Source: Sciscionella sediminilitoris (GTDB lineage: Bacteria; Actinomycetota; Actinomycetes; Mycobacteriales; Pseudonocardiaceae). From it: 49,893 bases of DNA. Each line of letters begins with the position of its first letter. Positions within the stretch are counted from its first letter, which is position 1. The notes beneath the pieces were generated by a model, which saw only the letters and a program-made list of their open reading frames with translations, ran no database searches and had not been told where the DNA came from. Where the stretch lies: NCBI RefSeq assembly GCF_000737195.2, contig NZ_JALM01000102.1, positions 1 to 49,893 on the forward strand, written 5' to 3'. The translations under genes were made by a program, and so were the position numbers. This document shows, in pieces, positions 7,586 through 16,335 of this stretch.

Positions 7586-8821
7586 TCACAGCCCGAGCGG
7601 CAGCAGCGACGAGTCTGGAGGGCGGGTATGGTAGGCGATCCCGCGCGGTGAGAGGACCTGCTCGATCGCGGACACCATGCCGCCGATGAGGCCTGCTTCG
7701 CCGCCGAGCGAACTGTGTACCAGCGACAGATCGCGGGTGGCGAGTGGCCGGGACTGTTGGTAGACCACGCTGCGGACCTGGGCGAGCACTTCTTCGGTGC
7801 ACTGGACGAGCGGTCCGCTCAGGACGATCCGCGCCGGATTGCAGAAGTTGACGAGGTCGGCGATCACTCGGCCGACAACGATGGCCACCTCGCGGACCAC
7901 ACTGATGGTGTTCGCCTCGCCGCGGGTTACCGAGGCCAGTAGCTCGTCCTCGCTCATGTCGAATCGGGCCGCGATGGCACTGGTCGATGCGACGGCTTCG
8001 AGGCAGCCGCGGTTTCCGCAGCGGCACAACGCATCGGGCAGTTCGGGCACGCGAATGTGCCCGATGTCCACTGCGGCGCCGTCCGCACCGTGCAGCAGTC
8101 TGCCGTTCTCGCCGACGAAACCGCCACCGACACCGGGGCCGATGTGTACGAGGAGCAACGGAAGGTGCGTACCTTTCAGTGCCCTTGCCGCCCCCAGCGC
8201 CATCAGATTCACGTCGTTGTCGACGACCACATCGCACCCGAGTCGTTCGGCTAGGAAGCGGCACACCCCGAAGCCGTCCCAGCCGGGCATCAGTGGCGGG
8301 CGTACTGCCATGCCGAGATGTGAATCCACCGGGCCCGGCAGTCCGACCGAGACGGCGAGGGCGGCGTCTTTGGTGAGTCCGTTCTCCTTCAGCAGGGCGA
8401 GGAACTGTTCGACGAGCGCGCCGAGCAGCACATCCGGTCCCGCTTCGACGTCGATCGTCAGCTCGCGCCGCCCGACGATCGTCTTGTCCAGCGTGGTCAG
8501 TGCGACACGGGAGGTACGCGTGGACACCTCGGCGACGAGTACGACACCTTTCCCGGCGCTGACCTGGAACATCTGCGCCGGGCGGCCGCGCGCGTCCTGT
8601 TTGCCGAAACCGGCGTCCTCGATCAGCCCGGCTTCGAGCAGCCCATCGAGGTGTTTGTCCACTGTGGAACGCGCGAGGCCGGTGGCTCGTACCAGTTGGC
8701 TGCGGCTGACCTGCGTGCCGTCCGCGATCAGGCGGCCGATGACACTTCGCGCGGCGTGCGTGTCGGGGGCCAGGCTCTGCTCCTCGAGCAGGATGCCGAC
8801 CTCGGTCCACAACGAGCCCAT
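7586..8821 (-). CDS. ROK-family transcriptional repressor
   Basis: A 411-residue regulator with an N-terminal winged helix (about residues 25-85, VSRSQLVRATGLARSTVDKH) and a C-terminal ROK sugar-sensor domain. The sensor shows the phosphate-binding-like DND motif (VVVDNDVNL), GPGVGGGFV and the zinc site CRCGNRGCLE. ROK repressors release DNA on binding a sugar or sugar phosphate. The gene is divergent from the sugar ABC transporter operon, and a perfect inverted repeat lies between them. It very probably represses that operon in the absence of its substrate. Start ATG at 8821. Confidence 0.9.
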   Translation of the reverse strand: MGSLWTEVGILLEEQSLAPDTHAARSVIGRLIADGTQVSRSQLVRATGLARSTVDKHLDGLLEAGLIEDAGFGKQDARGRPAQMFQVSAGKGVVLVAEVSTRTSRVALTTLDKTIVGRRELTIDVEAGPDVLLGALVEQFLALLKENGLTKDAALAVSVGLPGPVDSHLGMAVRPPLMPGWDGFGVCRFLAERLGCDVVVDNDVNLMALGAARALKGTHLPLLLVHIGPGVGGGFVGENGRLLHGADGAAVDIGHIRVPELPDALCRCGNRGCLEAVASTSAIAARFDMSEDELLASVTRGEANTISVVREVAIVVGRVIADLVNFCNPARIVLSGPLVQCTEEVLAQVRSVVYQQSRPLATRDLSLVHSSLGGEAGLIGGMVSAIEQVLSPRGIAYHTRPPDSSLLPLGL

Positions 8822-8832
8822 GGCCGGATCAT

Positions 8833-8864
8833 AGCATTATTTCTGTTGAAAAAGAAATAATGCT
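8833..8864. promoter_or_regulatory. perfect 12-bp inverted repeat, likely ROK operator
   Basis: AGCATTATTTCT (8833-8844) and AGAAATAATGCT (8853-8864) are exact reverse complements separated by 8 bases. The half-sites TTATTTC/GAAATAA resemble operators of the ROK regulators NagC and Mlc. The AT-rich site stands out in this GC-rich DNA and lies 12 bases from the ROK start and 42 bases before the transporter gene. Confidence 0.75.
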
Positions 8865-8905
8865 GGCCTATTTTGAGCGTTCAAGACGGAATTTACGCTC
8901 ACCGC

Positions 8906-10432
8906 ATGACAAGTTCCACGGAGGACAGCGCTGTCGTCCGCTCTCCGAAGCCGGGGGTGCCGGTCCGTCTGGAAGCTCGCGGCCTGAGCAAGGCCTTCCG
9001 CGGGGTGCAGGCGCTGTGCGACGTCAGCTTCTCCCTGCAAGCCGGTGCGGTGCTCGCCCTGATCGGAGAGAACGGCGCAGGCAAGTCCACGCTCATCCGC
9101 ATGCTCTCCGGCGCGCACGCACCGGACGCCGGTGAGGTTCGCCTCGACGGACGCCCGGCCGCGATCACCGGACCGGCAGGCGCGGAAGCACTCGGCATCG
9201 CGACCGTCTACCAGGAACTGAGCCTGTTTCCCGAACTCACGGTCGCCGAGAATCTCATGTTCAACCGCTACCCCGGCCGTGGGCGCATCGACTGGCGGAG
9301 CGTGCACCGAGAGGCCTCGACCCTGCTCGCCGAACTGGGTCTGACGGTCACACCAGCTCAGCGGGTGCGGGAACTCAGCATTGCAGACAAACAGATGATC
9401 GAGATCGCGAAAGCGCTGCGCCGCAACGCCCGCGTACTGATCCTCGACGAGCCGACCGCGGTGCTCGGTGGCGAGGACGTCGACCGATTGCTCGCTCTGG
9501 TGCGTGACCTGAGCCGGCGCGATGTGAGTGTCATTTTCGTTTCACACCGCCTCGAAGAGGTTTTCGACCTCGCTGATCGGTACGTGGTGCTCAAGGACGG
9601 CGAACTGACCGGCGAGGGGATCATCGCCGAGACCACGCACGACGAACTGGTTTCGAAGATGGTCGGCCGTCACTTCGTGCGCGGCGACCGCGAACCCGGT
9701 GCGAAAATCGGCAAGACCGTGCTCCAGGTCGATGGACTGTCCCAACCAGGGGTGCTTTCGGACATCTCGTTCTCGGTGCGCGCCGGGGAAATTCTTGGCA
9801 TCGCCGGCCTGCGTGGTGCGGGCCGAACCGAGATGGCGCGTGCCATCTTCGGCGCCGACCCGCACGCCGGAACCGTTCAGCTGCACGGGAAACCCGTGCG
9901 GATCACCGACCCGCTCCAGGCGATCAGGGCCGGAATCGGTCTGGTGCCTGAGGAACGCAAGACGCAAGGGCTCGTCATCGGTCAGTCCTGCGCTGCCAAC
10001 ATCTCACTGGTCAGCCTGCTCAAACGCGGTCGCCGCACCGTGCGGCCGACGGCCGAACAGGTCCTGGCGCGCCGATACATCGACAAGCTCCGTATCAAGA
10101 CCCCGGGCCCGCTGACCCCGGTCGGCACGTTGTCCGGCGGAAACCAGCAGAAGGTCGTGCTCGCCAGATGGCTCGAGGCGGGTGTCGACCTGTTGATACT
10201 CGACGAACCGACGCGCGGTATCGACATCGGAGCCAAGCAGGAGATTTACACCCTGATCCGGCAGCTGTGCGGGCAAGGCCTCGCCATCATCGTCATCTCG
10301 TCCGAGCTGCCTGAGGTGCTGGAGCTTTCCGACCGGATTCTCGTGATGCACCAAGGCGAAGTCACCGCCGAACTCTCCGGTGACACCGCTACCGAGGAGG
10401 AAATCATGTCGCACGCCGTCGGAGGTCGATAA
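8906..10432 (+). CDS. sugar ABC transporter ATPase, duplicated (RbsA/XylG-like)
   Basis: A 508-residue protein made of two ABC domains, as in the ribose/xylose/galactose importer class. Domain 1 has Walker A GENGAGKST (residues 54-62) and Walker B LILDEPTAV. Domain 2 has the degenerate Walker A GLRGAGRTEMA, the signature LSGGNQQKVVLARWL and LILDEPTRGIDIGAK. It powers import through the permease encoded next. The ATG at 8906 is preferred; a TTG at 8873 would add 11 residues. There is no strong ribosome site at either. First gene of the nine-gene operon to 17514. Confidence 0.92.
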   Translation: MTSSTEDSAVVRSPKPGVPVRLEARGLSKAFRGVQALCDVSFSLQAGAVLALIGENGAGKSTLIRMLSGAHAPDAGEVRLDGRPAAITGPAGAEALGIATVYQELSLFPELTVAENLMFNRYPGRGRIDWRSVHREASTLLAELGLTVTPAQRVRELSIADKQMIEIAKALRRNARVLILDEPTAVLGGEDVDRLLALVRDLSRRDVSVIFVSHRLEEVFDLADRYVVLKDGELTGEGIIAETTHDELVSKMVGRHFVRGDREPGAKIGKTVLQVDGLSQPGVLSDISFSVRAGEILGIAGLRGAGRTEMARAIFGADPHAGTVQLHGKPVRITDPLQAIRAGIGLVPEERKTQGLVIGQSCAANISLVSLLKRGRRTVRPTAEQVLARRYIDKLRIKTPGPLTPVGTLSGGNQQKVVLARWLEAGVDLLILDEPTRGIDIGAKQEIYTLIRQLCGQGLAIIVISSELPEVLELSDRILVMHQGEVTAELSGDTATEEEIMSHAVGGR

Positions 10433-10434
10433 CC

Positions 10435-11415
10435 GTGGCCATCGAAGCCGGTTGGCTGCCTTCCCTCACTGTGCGAGCACGGCGGCACTGGTTGCCGTTG
10501 ATCATCGCCGTCGTCGTGATCGCCGTGGTGGCGATCGCGGTACCAATGTTCTTCCAGCCAACCAATCTGCTCAACGTCGGCCGTCAGTCCGCTGTCGTCG
10601 GGGTGATCGCCATCGGGATGACCTTCGTGATCCTCACCGGGGGCATCGACCTCTCGGTCGGCGCGACACTCGCGCTGACCGGGGTGTGTACGGCCCTGTT
10701 CCTCGACGCCGGAATGGTCCTGCCCATCGCGATCGTGCTGTCGCTGTCGGTCGGCGCTGGTGTCGGCGTGCTCAACGGTCTCGGCGTCGCGCTGTTCGGT
10801 GTGCAGCCGTTCATCATGACGCTCGCGACGATGGTCGCGATGCAGGGGTTGTCGCTTCGCCTGACCAATGGCGGGCCCAAGTCCTTCGACAACAGCAACG
10901 GGTTCTTGTCTCTGCTCGGCAGTGGTGACGTGCTCGGGTTACCAGGGCCGTTCGTGATCTTCCTCCTGGTCTCCGTGATCGGCGTGCTGACCCTGCGCTA
11001 CCTGCCGTTCGGGCGGTTCCTCTACGCGATCGGCGGCAGTATGGAGGCGGCACGACTCTCCGGCGTGCGCACCAGCCGCACACTGGTGATCGCCTACGCC
11101 GTCAGTGGTCTGTGCGCGGGGCTGGCCGGAATCATGAGCGCGGCCCGGCTCGGTGTCGGCGACCCCACAGCGGGCGCACTGTCCAATTTGGACGCCATCA
11201 CTGCCGTGGTGATCGGCGGTACCAGTCTCGCCGGCGGCATCGGCGGCGCGATAGGCACCGTGTTCGGCGCACTGCTGCTCGCTGTGCTGGCCAACGTGCT
11301 GAACCTGGTCGGGGTCTCGCCGTTCGACCAGCAGATCGTCAAGGGCGCCGTGATCCTCGTTGCGGTACTGCTTGCCGTACAGGCGATCCGTCGTCGCAAG
11401 GGAAGCCGATCATGA
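10435..11415 (+). CDS. sugar ABC transporter permease (RbsC-like)
   Basis: A 326-residue permease with about eight to ten membrane helices. The conserved FVILTGGIDLSVGATLAL and the segments FGVQPFIMTLATM, LPFGRFLYAIGGS and AARLGVGDPTAGA are typical of ribose-class permeases. The GTG start lies 3 bases after the ATPase stop; its ribosome site GGAGG lies inside the end of that gene. It forms the membrane pore with the duplicated ATPase and the binding lipoprotein that follows. Confidence 0.92.
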   Translation: MAIEAGWLPSLTVRARRHWLPLIIAVVVIAVVAIAVPMFFQPTNLLNVGRQSAVVGVIAIGMTFVILTGGIDLSVGATLALTGVCTALFLDAGMVLPIAIVLSLSVGAGVGVLNGLGVALFGVQPFIMTLATMVAMQGLSLRLTNGGPKSFDNSNGFLSLLGSGDVLGLPGPFVIFLLVSVIGVLTLRYLPFGRFLYAIGGSMEAARLSGVRTSRTLVIAYAVSGLCAGLAGIMSAARLGVGDPTAGALSNLDAITAVVIGGTSLAGGIGGAIGTVFGALLLAVLANVLNLVGVSPFDQQIVKGAVILVAVLLAVQAIRRRKGSRS

Positions 11416-12440
11416 AGGCTCGGCTGATGGCACTTGGCTTGGCGTTGCTCGCCGCTGGTTGCACGGCGGTCCCCCGGGAGGAAGGGCCGGTGACCGCGGA
11501 ACTCGGCGACCGGCTGGCACCCAGCGTCTACTGCGGTACCGAATGCCGGAGTCAGCTTGCCCTGCACGCCGATCCGTCCACTGTGCACTGTTCCGTCGGT
11601 GTTTCCTGGAACAGCACGGCGTTTCCCTATGGTGCGAGGACGACCGGGATGTTCCCCGAGTTCGCGCGGAAGTTCCTGCCAGGCATGAAGGTCACCGTGG
11701 CCGACGCGCAGGGGGACGCGGGTGCGCAGGTCAGCCAGGTGTCGGACATGCTGGCCAAGGGCGTCAAGGTCCTGGTCATCTCACCCCAGGACGCCGCGGC
11801 TCTGCGCGGAGTTGTCGCACAGGCCACCCGATCCGGGGTCAAGGTGATCACCGCCGACCGGCAGGTGGACGGCAATGTGTCCAGCTACATCGGCTCCGAC
11901 AACGTGGAAGCCGGCGTCACCGACGGCAAAGCCGTCGTCAAGGCACTCGGTGGCAGGGGATCGGTGGTCGAGCTTTCCGGTAGCCTCGGCGCTTCCCCGA
12001 CCATCACTCGCGGCTCCGGCTTCCGAAAGGGCATCGCAGGCTCCGGGCTTCGGATCATCGCCACCCAGACGGCGAACTACAAACGCGCCGACGGACTCCA
12101 GGTCATGGAGGACATGCTGCAGCGCTTCGGTCGCGGGCAGATCCAGGCAGTGTACTCGCACAACGACCAGATGACTTTCGGAGCATTGCAAGCCATCCGG
12201 GAAGCTGGGCGGCAGAACGAAATCAAAGTGTTCAGTGTGGATGGTGAGGCCGAAGCACTGCACCGGATTTCCGCGGGTCCTCTCACCGCAACGGTCGGTT
12301 ATCCGCTCGTGGCCAAGGAAGCGGCGATCGCCGCCGCGAAGCTCTGCGCGGGCGAACCGCTCGCGCCCCGGATCAAACTCGAATCCACTCTGATCGATCG
12401 CGACAACGTCGGCCAGTTCCTCGACCGGCCTCCGCAGTGA
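11412..12440 (+). CDS. sugar-binding lipoprotein of the ABC importer
   Basis: A 342-residue periplasmic-binding-protein-1 type protein (ribose/xylose class). It begins with a lipoprotein signal, MKARLMALGLALLAAGC, so Cys17 is the probable lipid anchor. Domain segments include VGVSWNSTAFPYGARTTG, KGVKVLVISPQDAAAL, YSHNDQMTFGALQAI and VGYPLVAKEAA. An N-terminal insert of about 40 residues before the first strand carries a CGTEC cysteine pair, which is unusual. The ATGA overlap with the permease shows coupling. The ligand cannot be read from sequence; the following genes suggest a sugar, glycoside or inositol. Confidence 0.9.
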   Translation: MKARLMALGLALLAAGCTAVPREEGPVTAELGDRLAPSVYCGTECRSQLALHADPSTVHCSVGVSWNSTAFPYGARTTGMFPEFARKFLPGMKVTVADAQGDAGAQVSQVSDMLAKGVKVLVISPQDAAALRGVVAQATRSGVKVITADRQVDGNVSSYIGSDNVEAGVTDGKAVVKALGGRGSVVELSGSLGASPTITRGSGFRKGIAGSGLRIIATQTANYKRADGLQVMEDMLQRFGRGQIQAVYSHNDQMTFGALQAIREAGRQNEIKVFSVDGEAEALHRISAGPLTATVGYPLVAKEAAIAAAKLCAGEPLAPRIKLESTLIDRDNVGQFLDRPPQ

Positions 12441-12461
12441 CAAGAAAGGCGAACAACCAAA

Positions 12462-13316
12462 GTGAAGATCTCGTACAACACATGGGCCTACTCCAGCTTT
12501 TTCGTCTGGGTGCCCTCCTACACGCTCGACGAGACGATCAAGCGTATCGCCGGGCTCGGCTACGACGGCATCGAGATCGGCGCCGCCGCCCCGCACGCCT
12601 ACCCGCCGCATCTTTCGGCGGACCGTCGCGCCCAGGTCAGGGACCTACTCGACGAGCACGGGCTCTCGTTGTCGAGTATGCTCCCCGCGCCGTCCGGCGG
12701 TCCGGGCAACAACCCCGCTTCCCCCATCGCCGAGGAACGCCGGGCGACCATCGAACACTACAAGGAGCTCGCCGAGCTGACCGCACAATGGGGCGGCAAG
12801 ACGCTGATCTATCTGCCAGGCTGGATCATCTTCGGCACCTCGCGACGGCAGGCGCTCAAGTGGAGCCGCGAGTGCCTCACCGAGATCGCTGATTCGATCG
12901 CACACACCGGCGTCACGCTGGTCATCGAGCCGACCTCGCACGACACGAACCTCTGTGAGAGCGCGGATGATGCGATCGAGCTGATGGAGGACGTCAACCG
13001 GGACAACGTGAAACTCATGTTCGACACGTTCCACGTGCTGTACCGGCGTGAGGTCATCAGTGACTACGCCTACAAGATGGGCCGGAACCTCAAGCACATT
13101 CACATCGCCGACAGCGACCGCCTCCCACCCGGTTCCGGCGCGGCCGACTTTCCGTCCCTTGTGGACGCGCTGCTCGACATCGGCTACGACGGCTACCTCA
13201 CGATGGAGACGGGTTTCCATCGCCGTGGTATCGAACCGGACGAGGACGCGCGCACTTCCATCGAGTACCTGCGCCCGCTTGTCGAGTCCAGGGCCAAGGT
13301 CCGAGTCGGTTCCTGA
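12462..13316 (+). CDS. sugar phosphate isomerase/epimerase-like TIM-barrel protein
   Basis: A 284-residue xylose-isomerase-like TIM barrel (AP endonuclease 2 superfamily). Likely metal ligands are the Glu of LVIEPTSHD, the Asp of LMFDTFH, a His in HIHIADSD and the Glu of TMETGF. The phosphate or sugar end loop is LPPGSGAADFPSL. Relatives isomerise or epimerise sugars and inositols, and some are the catalytic subunit of C-glycoside deglycosidases acting on 3-keto glycosides. The small partner subunit of those enzymes is not seen here. The GTG start gives VKISYNTWAYS. Context favours action on a keto-sugar made by the oxidoreductases downstream. Confidence 0.85.
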   Translation: MKISYNTWAYSSFFVWVPSYTLDETIKRIAGLGYDGIEIGAAAPHAYPPHLSADRRAQVRDLLDEHGLSLSSMLPAPSGGPGNNPASPIAEERRATIEHYKELAELTAQWGGKTLIYLPGWIIFGTSRRQALKWSRECLTEIADSIAHTGVTLVIEPTSHDTNLCESADDAIELMEDVNRDNVKLMFDTFHVLYRREVISDYAYKMGRNLKHIHIADSDRLPPGSGAADFPSLVDALLDIGYDGYLTMETGFHRRGIEPDEDARTSIEYLRPLVESRAKVRVGS

Positions 13317-13336
13317 AGCGCCGGAGAAGGACTGAA

Positions 13337-13840
13337 ATGGAATACCCACTGCTGTTCCTCAATCGTGCGGAAGCGGCCGTTCTCGACGCTCTGGTCGAGG
13401 AAATCCTGCCCGGCGAAGAAGGCTCGCCTGGGGCGAGCGAAGCCGGTGTCGTCGAGTACATCGACCGCTCGCTGGCCGGGTTCCTGCGGGAACTGCAACC
13501 GGTTTACCGCGCGGGGCTCGCCGCGCTGCGCGAGTTGGGTGACGGCGTCACGTTCACCGACCTCGATGGCCAAGCGCGGCAAGAGATCGTGGCCACGCTT
13601 GCGGAAAGCCCGGATTTCGCCGGACGGTTCTTCCGTATCGTGCGCGAGCACACCATCCAGGGCTTTCTCGGCGACCCGGCATACGGTGGCAACCGCGACC
13701 TGGTCGGCTGGAAACTCGTCGGTTTCCCAGGCGCACAGTGGGGATACTCGGCCGAGCAGATGCGGCCGGGCACCGATGCCAGGGAAATCCCGATGCTCAG
13801 CATCAAGGATCTGTACGCGCGGATCGGAGACGAACGGTGA
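13337..13840 (+). CDS. gluconate 2-dehydrogenase subunit 3-like small subunit
   Basis: A 167-residue protein of the gluconate-2-dehydrogenase subunit 3 family. These helical proteins accompany GMC flavoproteins such as gluconate 2-dehydrogenase and glycoside 3-dehydrogenase. Family traits are ALVEEILPG near residue 15-23, FFRIVREHTIQGFLGDPAYGGN and the GWKLVGFPGAQWGY segment. Many homologues have a Tat signal that carries the flavoprotein across the membrane; none is visible here, so the complex is probably cytoplasmic. Four bases overlap with the flavoprotein gene (GTGA). Confidence 0.85.
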   Translation: MEYPLLFLNRAEAAVLDALVEEILPGEEGSPGASEAGVVEYIDRSLAGFLRELQPVYRAGLAALRELGDGVTFTDLDGQARQEIVATLAESPDFAGRFFRIVREHTIQGFLGDPAYGGNRDLVGWKLVGFPGAQWGYSAEQMRPGTDAREIPMLSIKDLYARIGDER

Positions 13841-15504
13841 CCGAGCGATTCGACGCGATCGTCGTCGGAATGGGCTCCTCCGGCGGCATCATCGCCGAGC
13901 AGCTGACCGCGGCAGGGCTGCGGGTGCTCGGCCTCGAAAAGGGGCCGGACTACACCCAGGAGGACTTCCTGATCAAACAGGACGAGCTGCGGTACTACCA
14001 GCGTGGCGCCATCGTCGCCGGGGTCGATGTCGACCCCGTGACCTGGCGCGCCAACGAAGGTGAAACGGCGCGGGTGCTGCCATGGTCCGCGGGTGAACTC
14101 GGTTCGGACGAACCGCTGTACGGCCTGCCCTCCATCGGCACTGGAGGCGGCACGCTCCACTGGGGCGCTGCCGCATACCGCTTCCGGGAGGCCGATTTCC
14201 GGATGCGCTCCGCCATTGCCGAGCGGTTCGGCAAAGGGGCACTGCCGGATGGTTCACTCGCGGACTGGCCGATCAGCTACGCCGATCTCGAGCCGTACTA
14301 CGAGAAGGTCGAGCGGGAACAGGGCATCTCCGGCCGGGCAGCGGACAACCCGTTCGGGCCACCACGTGAGCACGAGTACCCGATGCCGCCGGTCACGCAG
14401 GGACCGGGCGATGTGCCGTTCACCGCGGCGGCCGAGCGCCTCGGCCTGCATCCGTTCCGGCAGCCGGTGGCGATCAATTCGGTCGAGTACCGCGGAAGGC
14501 CAGCCTGCGTGAACTGCGGCTTCTGCCACGGCTATCCCTGCCATGTCAACGCAAAGTCGACCACGCAGGTCACCTCGGTGCCTGCTGCGAAGGCGACGGG
14601 GAATCTCGACCTGCGCCCCCTGAGCCGGGTACTGCGCGTGCACCGGACGAACGACGGCTCCCGGGTCACCGGTGTGACCTATGTGGACGGTTCGGGTACC
14701 GCGCACGAGGTCCATTCGGATCTGGTGGTGCTGGCCGCGTATGCGCTGGAGAACGTGCGACTACTGCTGGTTTCCGGGATCAACCGGGACGGCCAGGTCG
14801 GGCAGAACTTCATGACGCACAACTTCGGCTGGTTCACCTCCGTCCTGCCGGAGCCGACGAACCCGTTCCTCGGCACGTTCAACGCCTCGAGCGCGGTCGA
14901 CGACTACACCTCGGAGTTGGTGCCGGACAACGACCTCGGTGTGCTCTGGGGCTCACCGATCATCAGCGTCACCGGGGATCTGCAGCCGATCGAGGCCTAC
15001 CACCTGATGAACCCGAAGGTGCCGAAGTGGGGCCTTTCGCTCAAGCACTGGTTGCGGGACAACTACCTGCACCTGCACCGGATGTACTCGCAGACAACGA
15101 ATTTCCCGCACCCCCGGCATTACTGCGACCTCGACCCGGACGTCAAGGATCGCTGGGGCCAGCCCGCACTGCGGATCACACACGACTGGGAGCCGCACGA
15201 CGCGAACGCGGTCACGCTCATGGGGCACTACAAGGAGACAATCGCCCGCGAGATGGGTGCGAAGGACTACTGGATGGACGAGCCGCGACCGCCGTACCAC
15301 CTCTCCACACACGATGTCGGCGTGCACCGGATGGGCGAGGACCCGGCCGCCTCGGTCACGAACGTCTACGGCGAGGTGCACGAATGCCGTGGCCTGTACG
15401 CGATCGGTGGTGGGCAATTCGTCAGCTACGGTGGATACAACCCGAACCAGACGGTCCAAGCGCTGGCTTACCTGAGTGCCGAGCACCTGCTGGAGCAGGC
15501 ATGA
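13837..15504 (+). CDS. GMC-family flavin oxidoreductase (glycoside 3-dehydrogenase-like large subunit)
   Basis: A 555-residue FAD enzyme. The dinucleotide motif VVGMGSSGGIIAEQL sits near residues 8-22, with GLEKG closing the first beta unit. A cysteine-rich insert CVNCGFCHGYPC around residues 224-235 is typical of gluconate dehydrogenase-like members. The C-terminal part has HRMGEDP and GYNPNQTVQALA, the active-site His/Asn region. With the small subunit it probably oxidises a sugar hydroxyl to a ketone and passes electrons to a carrier. The substrate may be a glucoside at C3 or a cyclitol; that is inferred from neighbours. GTG start. Confidence 0.88.
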   Translation: MTERFDAIVVGMGSSGGIIAEQLTAAGLRVLGLEKGPDYTQEDFLIKQDELRYYQRGAIVAGVDVDPVTWRANEGETARVLPWSAGELGSDEPLYGLPSIGTGGGTLHWGAAAYRFREADFRMRSAIAERFGKGALPDGSLADWPISYADLEPYYEKVEREQGISGRAADNPFGPPREHEYPMPPVTQGPGDVPFTAAAERLGLHPFRQPVAINSVEYRGRPACVNCGFCHGYPCHVNAKSTTQVTSVPAAKATGNLDLRPLSRVLRVHRTNDGSRVTGVTYVDGSGTAHEVHSDLVVLAAYALENVRLLLVSGINRDGQVGQNFMTHNFGWFTSVLPEPTNPFLGTFNASSAVDDYTSELVPDNDLGVLWGSPIISVTGDLQPIEAYHLMNPKVPKWGLSLKHWLRDNYLHLHRMYSQTTNFPHPRHYCDLDPDVKDRWGQPALRITHDWEPHDANAVTLMGHYKETIAREMGAKDYWMDEPRPPYHLSTHDVGVHRMGEDPAASVTNVYGEVHECRGLYAIGGGQFVSYGGYNPNQTVQALAYLSAEHLLEQA

Positions 15505-16319
15505 GCGGCCGGTTCGACGGCAAGGTCGCCCTCGTCACCGGGGCGGGACGCGGACAGGGCCGCGGTCACGCCGTGCGGCTCGCCGCTGAGGGCGCGGACG
15601 TGGCGCTGGTCGACCTGGGCCGTGCGGGCACGGTGGAGCATCCGCCCTATCGGACGGCCACCATCGAGGATCTGCGCGCCACCCAGACGGACATCCGGGC
15701 GCTCGGCCGCAGGGCCGAACTGTTCGAAGTGGACGTTCGCGACCACGGGGCGCTGGTGTCTGCGGCGAACGAGACCGCCGAGCGCCTCGGCGGGATCGAC
15801 TACGTGATCGCGAACGCCGGCATCACCGACGGGTTCCACAACACCTGGGAACTGCCGCCCGCGCACTGGCGGACGATGATCGACATCAACCTCACCGGCG
15901 TCTTCCACACCTGCCACGCAACCGTTCCACGGCTCATCGAGCGCGGTGCCGGTTCGGCACTGGTACTGGTCAGCTCCGTGGTCGGCATCAAACCGGTACC
16001 GCGACTCGCACACTACGTCGCGGCGAAAATGGCGCTGCGCGGGCTCGGCACGGCACTCGCCGCGGAACTCGGCCCGTACGGAATCCGGTGCAACACCGTG
16101 CATCCCGGCGGCACCGACACCGAGATGACCGCCGCGATGGCCGAACTGAACCAGGTGCCACGGGAAAACCTGCTGGCGGGTTTCCGGGCCGGTCAGCTCC
16201 TGCCTGGCGATCTGAGCGCCGAGGACTCGACGGCAGCCGTGCTGTGGCTGCTTTCGACCGAGGCACGCATGATCACCGGCATGGAGCTGGCCGTCGACGC
16301 CGGGGAAAGCAAGAAGTAA
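15501..16319 (+). CDS. SDR oxidoreductase, mycofactocin-associated type
   Basis: A 272-residue short-chain dehydrogenase. It has the NAD(P) motif TGAGRGQG (residues 13-20), the NAG strand (VIANAGITDG), the catalytic Ser in LVLVSSVVG and Tyr-x-x-x-Lys in HYVAAK. The insert YRTATIEDLRATQTDIRALGRR between the second strand and helix is characteristic of mycofactocin-coupled SDRs of actinobacteria, which keep their NAD bound. It probably oxidises or reduces an alcohol/ketone in the same pathway as the GMC enzyme. ATGA overlap with the preceding gene. Confidence 0.85.
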   Translation: MSGRFDGKVALVTGAGRGQGRGHAVRLAAEGADVALVDLGRAGTVEHPPYRTATIEDLRATQTDIRALGRRAELFEVDVRDHGALVSAANETAERLGGIDYVIANAGITDGFHNTWELPPAHWRTMIDINLTGVFHTCHATVPRLIERGAGSALVLVSSVVGIKPVPRLAHYVAAKMALRGLGTALAAELGPYGIRCNTVHPGGTDTEMTAAMAELNQVPRENLLAGFRAGQLLPGDLSAEDSTAAVLWLLSTEARMITGMELAVDAGESKK

Positions 16320-16335
16320 CACAGAAAGGGAACGA

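Noticed and set aside
7551-8810. 419-residue open frame on the minus strand inside the ROK gene
   Set aside because: It is the +1 shadow of the ROK repressor, which has the zinc motif and helix-turn-helix in the adjacent frame.
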